Shown piece after piece: positions 15,937 to 23,133 of a stretch of DNA of 64,000 bases. Every line of letters begins with the position of its first letter. Within the stretch, counting starts at the first letter, position 1. Below the pieces are notes generated by a model that saw only the letters and a list, made by a program, of their open reading frames with translations, was not told the DNA's origin and ran no database searches. This stretch comes from Streptomyces djakartensis. Its GTDB lineage: Bacteria > Actinomycetota > Actinomycetes > Streptomycetales > Streptomycetaceae. The translations under genes and the position numbers were made by a program. The DNA lies in the NCBI RefSeq assembly GCF_014651075.1, contig NZ_BMWE01000001.1, positions 248,001-312,000 on the forward strand, in the 5' to 3' direction.

Positions 15937-18900
15937 ACACCGCCGCGTCCTGGCCGCGTTGGTCGGCCGAGCACCAGCCGGGGTCACTGATCCAGTACGT
16001 CCAGCGCGAGGCGGCGGCACACTACCTCGGCTCCCGTATGCCGGGCCCGTCCGGTGGTCCGCCCGCGGTGCGTGCGCGCGCCCTCTACGAGGCGTTCGCG
16101 GCCCGGGGCATCCAGTACGTCGACGAGCCCAGCAGCAGCGAGACGGGCTTCCAGGCGATCCGGCCCCCGCACGAGGTGCTTGAGAGCCCGCGGCACGGCA
16201 CTTGTCTCGATCTGGCCGTGACGTTCGCCGGCGCCTGTTTGTACGCCGGCTTACACCCACTGATCGTCGTGCTGCCGCCGGTCCGGCCGGGCGCGCCCGC
16301 GCACGCCGTGGTCGCCGTGCGGCTCTACGGCGGGTGGTCCGGTCGGCCGGACGTGGAGTACCGGCGTGACGAGGCCGAGCCGGCCTGGGACTCCCTTCCG
16401 GCGGACTTCCTCCGCGAGCTCGCCGACGACCAGGACTCCCCCGGCTCCTACCTCGCCGTCGACATCACCGGGGTCTCGTCGCGGGCCGATGCCGCCGAAG
16501 CGCGCCGCCGACATCGGCTGAGCTGGGAGGAGGCCGTCGCGTACGGCACGGAGCTGCTTCGGGGCACGGACCAGGACCGCTGGATCGTCACGCTCGACGT
16601 CGGTCTCGGCCACAGCGTCAACGAGTCGTACCCCTTGCCGTCCCGCCCGGGCACGGACCCGCTGACACCGCCGTACGTCCCTATCGACGGCGAGACGGGC
16701 CCTCTTCAGCAACTCTGGGCACGGCACGACGTCATCCGCTTCCTTCCCCGGGACGAACTCGATTTCCTGCAGGACTGGTTCCAGGCACCGGACCCGGACG
16801 GAGGGCCGCGGACCCGCATCGCCCTGCTGCACGGCCCGGGAGGGGCGGGCAAGACCCGCCTGGCGGCGGAGCTGGCGAGCAGGCTGTCCCGGGAGGGTTG
16901 GTACGCCGGGTTCCTCGTGCGGTCGCCCGACCCGCGCGACCTGGGCTGGCTGGGGCACGTGGCCTCGCCCCTGCTGGTGGTCGTGGACTACGTGGAGGAC
17001 GCCAAGTCGACGGACGTCGTCAACCTGCTGCGGGCGGTGCGGCGCCGCACGGAGCCGACGTGCCTGATACTCACCGCGCGAACGGTGAGCGGCTGGTGGG
17101 AGGAGATCGCCGACTCCCTCCGGCACGAAGCACACCCGTACGTTCTGGAGAACAGACCGCTCAAGCCCCGTCATCCACGCCAGAACGACGTGTACCGGGC
17201 CGCCCTGCACAGCTTCGGCGGATCCCGGAGTGTCGCCCTGGCCGGCACCCCGCCGCCGGACCCGTACGCCGGCAGGTGGACCACGCTGGACCTGGTCATG
17301 CTGGGCTGGCTGGCGGCCCGGCAGGAGGGTGGTGACCTGCCGGAATCGGAGGAGGACCTGTACGAGGAGATCCTCCGGCACGAGCTGAAGTACTGGAAGA
17401 AGTCCTACAAGGCTCAGGTCGGCAAACCGTCGGAGAGGCTGCTCCGGGCGGTCGGTGCCTGCATCAGCCTCCTCGCTCCCCGGGCGGAGCGGCTGAGCAA
17501 CGCGCTCGAGGCGGTCGAGGGCTTGGCCAAGGATCCCAAGTGGCGACAGGAAGTCGCCGAGTTGTTCGTGGAGCTCCTGCCTGTCACGCCTGAGGACGGA
17601 TCGCTCGCGGTTCGCCCGGACCCCGTGGGATCACATCTGGCCGCCGCCGAGTTCGGCTCCGACCGGGCCCTGTTGCGGCGGTGCCTGAAGCAGGCGGACG
17701 AGGACGAACTACTGAACGCGTGTGTGGGGCTGTCACGGGTGAGTGCGTCGAGCGGCGCGGAGGTGGCGACCGGCCTTGTTGGCGCGGCCTTGAACGATGT
17801 CCACGATCTGTGGGTGCCGGCGCTGGCGGTGGCGGCCACGCAGGGCGGGCCGTTCGTGCGGGCGCTGGAACAGGTCGCCGAGTCGGAGGAGAACTGGCTG
17901 CCGCTGGCCGAACTGGCCGCCACGCTTCCCATGGGCAACACGAATCTGCTCCGGCTGGCGCTGATCGCGACGCAACGGTCGGCTCCGCAGGGTCCCGGCG
18001 ACGGTATGGAGCCGGAGTCGGCGGCGCGGGCCTCGTGGCTCAACAATCTGGCCGTGCGCCAGAACGAAAGTGGTGAGCGTGAAGCCGCTCTGGCGTCGGC
18101 TACCGAGGCAGTTCGCTGCTACCGGGGACTGGCTGAGGCCGATGCCGATACATACCTGCCCGACCTGGCCATGGCCCTCAACAACCTCGCCGTTCAACAG
18201 AGGGACAACGGCGACCGCCAAGCCGCCCTGGCCACCACCACCGAAGCCGTCGACCACTACCGAGATCTGGCCGAGGTCAACCGCCCCGCCCATCTCCCCA
18301 ACCTCGCAGCCGCCCTCAACAACCTCGCCATCCAGCAAGGCGAGAACGGAGACCGCCAAGCCGCCCTGGCCACCGCCACCGAAGCCGTCGACCACTACCG
18401 AGATCTGGCCGAGGTCAACCGCCCCGCCCATCTCCCCGACCTCGCAGCCGCCCTCAGCAACCTCGCCATCCAGCAGAGCGAGATCGGAGACCGCCGAGCC
18501 GCCCTGGCCACCGCCACCGAAGCCGTCACCATCCGAAGAGCCCTGGTCGAGCACAACCCCGCCGCCCACCTCCCCAACCTCGCGGGCGCCCTCAACAACC
18601 TCGCCAACCAGCAGAGCCAGAACGGAGACCGCCAAGCCGCCCTGGCCACCGCCACCGAAGCCGTCACCATCCGAAGAGCCCTCGTCGAGGACAACCCCGC
18701 CGCCTACCTCCCCGACCTCGCCATGGCCCTCAACAACCTGGCCGGCCGCCAGGGCGAGAACGGAGACCGCCAAGCCGCCCTGGCCACCGCCACCGAAGCC
18801 GTCACCATTCGAAGAGCCCTGGTAGAGGACAACCCCGCCGCCTACCTCCCCGACCTCGCCATGGCCCTCAACAACCTCGCCATCCAGCAAGGCGAGAACG

Positions 18901-21404
18901 GAGACCGCCAAGCCGCCCTGGCCACCGCCACCGAAGCCGTCACCATCCGAAGAGCCCTGGTCGAGGACAATCCCGCCGCCCACCTCCCCGACCTCGCAGC
19001 CGCCCTCAACAACCTCGCCAACCGCCAAAGCGACAACGGCGACCGCCAAGCCGCCCTCACCACCACCACCGAAGCCGTCAACCACTACCGCACTCTCACC
19101 CAGGCCAACCCCGCCGCCTACCTCCCCCACCTCGCAGGCGCCCTCAACAACCTCGCCAACCGCCAAAGCGACAACGGCGACCGCCAAGCCGCCCTCACCA
19201 CCGCCACCGAAGCCGTCGAGCACTACCGCACTCTCACCCAGGCCAACCCCGCCGCCTACCTCCCCAACCTCGCAGGCGCCCTCAACAACCTCGCCAACCG
19301 CCAAAGCGACAACGGCGACCGCCGAGCCGCCCTCACCACCGCCACCGAAGCCGTCAACCACTACCGCACTCTCACCCAGGCCAGCCCCGCCGCCTACCTC
19401 CCCGACCTCGCCATGGCCCTCAACAACCTCGCCATCCAGCAAAACGAGAACGGAGACCGCCAAGCCGCCCTCACCACCGCCACGGAAGCCGTCAACCACT
19501 ACCGCACTCTCACCCAAGCCAGCCCCGCCGCCTACCTCCCCAACCTCGCAGGCGCCCTCAACAACCTCGCCATCCAGCAAAGCGAGAACGGGAACCGCCA
19601 AGCCGCCCTCACCACGACGACCGAAGCCGTCGACCACTACCGCACGCTCGCCCAGGCCAGCCCCGCCGCCTACCTCCCCAACCTCGCCACCACCCTCAAC
19701 AACCTCGCTATCCAGCAAGGCGCTAGCGGCGACCGCCAGGCCGCCCTCACCACCGCCACCGAAGCCGTCGAGCACTACCGCGCCCTCACCCAGGCCAGCC
19801 CCGCCGCCTACCTCCCCAACCTCGCAGGCGCCCTCAACAACCTCACCGTTCGCCACAGGGAGACCGGCGACCGCCAGGCCGCCCTCACCACCGCCACCGA
19901 AGCCGTCGAGCACTACCGCGCCCTCACCCGGGCCAACCCCGCCGCCTACCTCCCCAACCTCGCAGGCGCCCTCAACAACCTCGCCATCCAGCAAAGCGAC
20001 CACGGCGACCGCCAAGCCGCCCTCACCACCGCCACCGAAGCCGTCGAGCACTACCGCGCCCTCACCCAGGCCAACCCCGCCGCCTACCTCCCCAACCTCG
20101 CCACCACCCTCAACAACCTCGCCAAGGAGCAAAGCGAGAACGGCGACCGCCAGGCCGCCCTCACCACCGCCAGCGAAGCCGTCGACCACTACCGCACCCT
20201 CACCCGGGCCAACCCCGCCGCCTACCTCCCCAACCTCGCAGGCGCCCTCAACAACCTCGCCGGCTGGCATCGGGAAGCCATGGGCATGAAGGCCGCCATC
20301 CGCGCCTCCGACCACTGGCTGGCGGGGCTGGCCCCAGGCCCACACGCGAGCCTGCTCGCGTTCCGTGCGGCTTGGCGTCTCCTCGCAGACGATGCCGACG
20401 GCGCTGTCGACGACCTGCTGCTCGCCGCCCTACGAACCGAGGAGGAAGACGACCCGGAGTGGACGGGACGATCTCGACGTGCCACGCGCGTCTCCTTCTC
20501 CTTCCTGGCCGACAACTCCGCGGCACGCCCCGCTCTGGACGGCAAGCGTGGGGAGTTTCCGCCCTGGGTCACGGCGGCGCTGTCGCCCGAGGTCGAGGAC
20601 TGGTTCGCCAAGTGGCTGGCCTCAGAGGACGGGAGCGAACAGGAGACCCTGCTCCACGAGGCGAACCAGCTCCTCCGAAGCGACGAAGGGCAGGCGAGTC
20701 TGCGCACTCTTCAGGAGCTGTATCCGGAGTCCGTCAAGTGCAGAATGCTGATGAACATTCTCGATGCCTCTCAGAAGCACGGTCTGGACAACGTGCTGCG
20801 GGACATCCGGACAGCTCGGGAGCGGCATGACCTCGTGAGCCGCTGGTTGAACACGTCCACCTGGAACGAGGACCTGGCGTTCCTCATGGAGCACAGGGAA
20901 CGCCTGTGCTCCGATCCCGAGGTGCGGGAGCTGCTCGGCTCCGACGAGAACGACGACGCGTCTCTGCAACACCTCGGCATTCTGGAACTCACGGACCGGC
21001 TCCCCCCGCATGACGTGTACGACGCCATCACGGACCCGGCGGCCGCGGTCGACACCGCGATGGACCTGCTGGATCAGGGTGACGTCGAGGCCCTGCGCCC
21101 TCTGTTCCTCGCCATGCCGGGCATCCAGCGAACCTCCTTCGTCACGCCGTTCTTGTTCGCTGTCCGCTCGGCTCTCTTCCCCGGCCCGGCCGGCGCCGGC
21201 CCGGAGGCGTCGGACCCCGCCCAGCTGATGAGAGAAGCCGCAGCGCAGGGGTCCGAAGTGCAGCGCGGCGCCGGCGTCGCCCGGCTGCGCCGGCTGGCGC
21301 GTCGCAGGCCCGAACACGCAGCCGCGCTCGTCGGGCTGGCCGACACCCTCGCGGCCGCGCCTTCGATCGCCCCCGCGGACCAGAGCGTCCCCGATGCCGA
21401 GTGA
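15933..21404 (+). CDS. TGase-like / STAND-like NTPase / TPR-array signalling protein
   Basis: 1823 aa. Residues about 50-185 resemble a transglutaminase-like cysteine peptidase fold: Cys91 in HGTCLDLAVTF, His124 in APAHAVV and Asp177 in LAVDITG are the candidate triad. A P-loop NTPase follows, with Walker A GPGGAGKT (301-308), Walker B LLVVVDYVED (Asp352) and ILTARTVSGWW as sensor region. A helical/winged-helix stretch runs to about 700. From residue 703 come 16 TPR units of exactly 46 aa plus a degenerate 17th, then a helical tail of about 350 aa. The start is TTG 15933 inside TTGA, with GGAGG 7 bases upstream, giving a 4-base overlap with the esterase stop. An in-frame TTA lies at 16251-16253. 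Inferred role: NTP-dependent sensor and switch whose TPR array recognises a trigger and releases the neighbouring effectors. Confidence 0.85.
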   Translation: MNTAASWPRWSAEHQPGSLIQYVQREAAAHYLGSRMPGPSGGPPAVRARALYEAFAARGIQYVDEPSSSETGFQAIRPPHEVLESPRHGTCLDLAVTFAGACLYAGLHPLIVVLPPVRPGAPAHAVVAVRLYGGWSGRPDVEYRRDEAEPAWDSLPADFLRELADDQDSPGSYLAVDITGVSSRADAAEARRRHRLSWEEAVAYGTELLRGTDQDRWIVTLDVGLGHSVNESYPLPSRPGTDPLTPPYVPIDGETGPLQQLWARHDVIRFLPRDELDFLQDWFQAPDPDGGPRTRIALLHGPGGAGKTRLAAELASRLSREGWYAGFLVRSPDPRDLGWLGHVASPLLVVVDYVEDAKSTDVVNLLRAVRRRTEPTCLILTARTVSGWWEEIADSLRHEAHPYVLENRPLKPRHPRQNDVYRAALHSFGGSRSVALAGTPPPDPYAGRWTTLDLVMLGWLAARQEGGDLPESEEDLYEEILRHELKYWKKSYKAQVGKPSERLLRAVGACISLLAPRAERLSNALEAVEGLAKDPKWRQEVAELFVELLPVTPEDGSLAVRPDPVGSHLAAAEFGSDRALLRRCLKQADEDELLNACVGLSRVSASSGAEVATGLVGAALNDVHDLWVPALAVAATQGGPFVRALEQVAESEENWLPLAELAATLPMGNTNLLRLALIATQRSAPQGPGDGMEPESAARASWLNNLAVRQNESGEREAALASATEAVRCYRGLAEADADTYLPDLAMALNNLAVQQRDNGDRQAALATTTEAVDHYRDLAEVNRPAHLPNLAAALNNLAIQQGENGDRQAALATATEAVDHYRDLAEVNRPAHLPDLAAALSNLAIQQSEIGDRRAALATATEAVTIRRALVEHNPAAHLPNLAGALNNLANQQSQNGDRQAALATATEAVTIRRALVEDNPAAYLPDLAMALNNLAGRQGENGDRQAALATATEAVTIRRALVEDNPAAYLPDLAMALNNLAIQQGENGDRQAALATATEAVTIRRALVEDNPAAHLPDLAAALNNLANRQSDNGDRQAALTTTTEAVNHYRTLTQANPAAYLPHLAGALNNLANRQSDNGDRQAALTTATEAVEHYRTLTQANPAAYLPNLAGALNNLANRQSDNGDRRAALTTATEAVNHYRTLTQASPAAYLPDLAMALNNLAIQQNENGDRQAALTTATEAVNHYRTLTQASPAAYLPNLAGALNNLAIQQSENGNRQAALTTTTEAVDHYRTLAQASPAAYLPNLATTLNNLAIQQGASGDRQAALTTATEAVEHYRALTQASPAAYLPNLAGALNNLTVRHRETGDRQAALTTATEAVEHYRALTRANPAAYLPNLAGALNNLAIQQSDHGDRQAALTTATEAVEHYRALTQANPAAYLPNLATTLNNLAKEQSENGDRQAALTTASEAVDHYRTLTRANPAAYLPNLAGALNNLAGWHREAMGMKAAIRASDHWLAGLAPGPHASLLAFRAAWRLLADDADGAVDDLLLAALRTEEEDDPEWTGRSRRATRVSFSFLADNSAARPALDGKRGEFPPWVTAALSPEVEDWFAKWLASEDGSEQETLLHEANQLLRSDEGQASLRTLQELYPESVKCRMLMNILDASQKHGLDNVLRDIRTARERHDLVSRWLNTSTWNEDLAFLMEHRERLCSDPEVRELLGSDENDDASLQHLGILELTDRLPPHDVYDAITDPAAAVDTAMDLLDQGDVEALRPLFLAMPGIQRTSFVTPFLFAVRSALFPGPAGAGPEASDPAQLMREAAAQGSEVQRGAGVARLRRLARRRPEHAAALVGLADTLAAAPSIAPADQSVPDAE
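18039..20246 (+). repeat. Sixteen tandem 138-bp TPR-coding repeats
   Basis: LNNLA recurs every 138 bp without any indel from 18039 to a final partial copy at 20247. Subgroups share long identical stretches: units 4-7 carry TIRRALVE, units 8-16 carry HYRxLTQ/AQ. This indicates recent unit duplication and gene conversion. The period (46 aa) is longer than a canonical 34-aa TPR and matches the NB-ARC-associated TPR type. Confidence 0.95.
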
Positions 21405-22368
21405 CGGGGAGCCGCCGAGGCCACTCACGCTGAAGGAGATGTCGTACCTCAGCGCCATCGGTGACGCCTACGACAACGCCTCCGGGTACCGCGACGCACA
21501 GGACGCCCTGGACCTGGCCCTGAGAGCATCAGCGCGGCTGCGTGAGTCGGGCGTCGCCCAGACAGCCATCGTCAAGGCCCTGGGGATCGACGAGGGCGAG
21601 CTGGTTCACCGCCAGCGGGAGATCGCCCACAAGCCCCGTCCACCGGCGCCGGAGCTGCACGTCACTCCCGGGCCGCCGCGCGCGCCGGTCCCGGCCTCAG
21701 GGCTCTTCCTCGCCCAGCATCAGGACCAGAACCAATCCGTCAACCTGACCCAGCAGAGCGAGCAGAACAGCCCCGTCTCACTCATGTCACACAGCGCCTC
21801 GTCATCCGCCGCCACCACATCCGCCCGCCGCGTCCTCTTCCTCTCCGGCAACGCCCAGCCCGGCCGCAACGACTTCACGACCGAGGCCGCCTACATCCGG
21901 CAGGCCCTCGCCGGGAGCTACATCGACCTGGTGGAGAAGGGGGCGGTGGCGCTGGGCGAGATCCGCGGGATCCTGGACCGGCATCACCCGGCCGTCGTCC
22001 ACTTCGCCGCGCACAGCTCCTTCACCGACGTCCACCTCACCCAGGACGGCCACGACCTTCCGACCTCGCCCAAGGCGCTCTGCGACCAGATCGCCCGGGC
22101 CCGCACGCCGCCGCGCCTCGCCGTCCTCAGCTTCTGCGACTCCTACGCGATGGGCGAGGAGCTCTGCGGCGCCATCGCGTCCGTGATCAGCTGGCCGTGC
22201 GCCATCGAGGACATCCAGGCCCTGCCGTTCGCCCAGCAGCTCTACCGCTCGCTGGCCTCCGGCGACTCCGTCGCGGCCAGCTGCCGGGACGCCCAGGCGG
22301 CCATGGGCCGTCGTCCTCCCGCGGCGCCGCCGGAGCTCCACGGCGACGAGGTCGCCCGCCTCTTCTGA
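21394..22368 (+). CDS. CHAT-domain (caspase-like) protease with HTH-like N-terminus
   Basis: 324 aa. The N-terminal ~75 residues are helical with an HTH-like segment (GVAQTAIVKALGIDEGEL). Next comes a Pro-rich then Q/N/S-rich linker (HQDQNQSVNLTQQSEQN). From about residue 145 a CHAT domain is visible: RRVLFLSGNAQPG, then the His loop VVHFAAHSS (His207 probable catalytic), VLSFCDS (Cys248), and a C-terminal FAQQLYRSLASGDSVAASCRDAQAAM typical of short CHAT proteins. The ATG lies 11 bases inside the end of the STAND gene, so translation is coupled. CHAT proteases are caspase/separase relatives activated by partner proteins; the STAND protein is the obvious partner here. Substrate unknown. No TTA codon seen. 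Confidence 0.85.
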   Translation: MPSDGEPPRPLTLKEMSYLSAIGDAYDNASGYRDAQDALDLALRASARLRESGVAQTAIVKALGIDEGELVHRQREIAHKPRPPAPELHVTPGPPRAPVPASGLFLAQHQDQNQSVNLTQQSEQNSPVSLMSHSASSSAATTSARRVLFLSGNAQPGRNDFTTEAAYIRQALAGSYIDLVEKGAVALGEIRGILDRHHPAVVHFAAHSSFTDVHLTQDGHDLPTSPKALCDQIARARTPPRLAVLSFCDSYAMGEELCGAIASVISWPCAIEDIQALPFAQQLYRSLASGDSVAASCRDAQAAMGRRPPAAPPELHGDEVARLF

Positions 22369-22406
22369 GGACGCGGAGTCGTCCACGGACCCCGCTCGGA
22401 TGTCCG

Positions 22407-22422
22407 CGACCCGTACGGGTCG
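22407..22422. promoter_or_regulatory. Perfect 16-bp palindrome upstream of afsQ1
   Basis: CGACCCGTACGGGTCG is a perfect palindrome 33 bases before the afsQ1 start, in the only 87 bases separating it from the CHAT gene. It could be an operator for the afsQ promoter. No GTnAC-n6-GTnAC site is present in this interval. Confidence 0.4.
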
Positions 22423-22455
22423 ATCCCCGCCCCCTCCATGGGCCAGAATGAGCCC

Positions 22456-23133
22456 GTGCCTTCCCTGTTGCTGATCGAGGACGACGACGCCATCCGGACG
22501 GCCCTGGAGCTCTCTCTGACGCGCCAGGGACACCGCGTGGCGACCGCTGCCAGCGGTGAGGACGGTCTGAAGCTGCTGCGTGAGCAGCGGCCGGATCTGA
22601 TCGTGCTGGACGTGATGCTGCCCGGCATCGACGGGTTCGAGGTGTGCCGGCGCATCCGGCGCACGGACCAGTTGCCGATCATTCTGCTGACCGCGCGCAG
22701 CGACGACATCGACGTGGTCGTCGGGCTGGAGTCCGGCGCCGACGACTACGTCGTCAAACCGGTGCAGGGGAGGGTGCTCGACGCCCGTATCCGGGCCGTG
22801 CTGCGGCGCGGTGAGCGGGAGTCCAACGACGCGGCCACGTTCGGCAGCGTCGTCATCGACCGTTCGGCGATGACCGTGACGAAGAACGGCGAGGACCTCC
22901 AGCTCACACCGACCGAGCTGCGGCTGCTGCTGGAGCTGAGCCGGCGGCCGGGTCAGGCGCTGTCCCGGCAGCAGCTGCTGCGGCTGGTGTGGGAGCACGA
23001 CTACCTGGGTGACTCGCGGCTCGTGGACGCCTGTGTCCAGCGGTTGCGTGCCAAGGTCGAGGACGTGCCGTCCTCCCCGACGCTGATCCGGACCGTGCGT
23101 GGTGTCGGCTACCGGCTGGATCCGCCTCAGTGA
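22456..23133 (+). CDS. afsQ1: Response regulator AfsQ1 (OmpR family)
   Basis: 225 aa. The receiver domain has acidic pocket EDDD, phospho-acceptor Asp52 in IVLDVMLPG, Thr in ILLTARS and Lys in YVVKPV. A C-terminal OmpR-type winged helix follows (LTPTELRLLLELSRRPGQALSRQQLL ... LIRTVRGVGYRL). Sequence and partner match AfsQ1 of S. coelicolor, which with AfsQ2 activates antibiotic biosynthesis genes and sigQ in response to nitrogen status. GTG 22456 gives the known 225-aa length. It overlaps afsQ2 by 4 bases. Confidence 0.95.
   Translation: MPSLLLIEDDDAIRTALELSLTRQGHRVATAASGEDGLKLLREQRPDLIVLDVMLPGIDGFEVCRRIRRTDQLPIILLTARSDDIDVVVGLESGADDYVVKPVQGRVLDARIRAVLRRGERESNDAATFGSVVIDRSAMTVTKNGEDLQLTPTELRLLLELSRRPGQALSRQQLLRLVWEHDYLGDSRLVDACVQRLRAKVEDVPSSPTLIRTVRGVGYRLDPPQ

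Noticed and set aside
18039..20246. CRISPR-like regular repeat spacing
   Set aside because: The 138-bp period is entirely coding TPR sequence with no repeat/spacer alternation and no cas genes nearby.
17733..20345. 870-codon open frame on the minus strand across the TPR array
   Set aside because: It is the antisense shadow of the 138-bp repeats: Gly/Val/Glu-rich monotonous translation, no ribosome site, and the plus-strand frame has clear NTPase and TPR domains.
14479..22368. Cassette as part of a prophage or integrative element
   Set aside because: No integrase, excisionase, tRNA-derived att site, structural phage gene or replication gene is visible in or beside it; only the coupled three genes are present.
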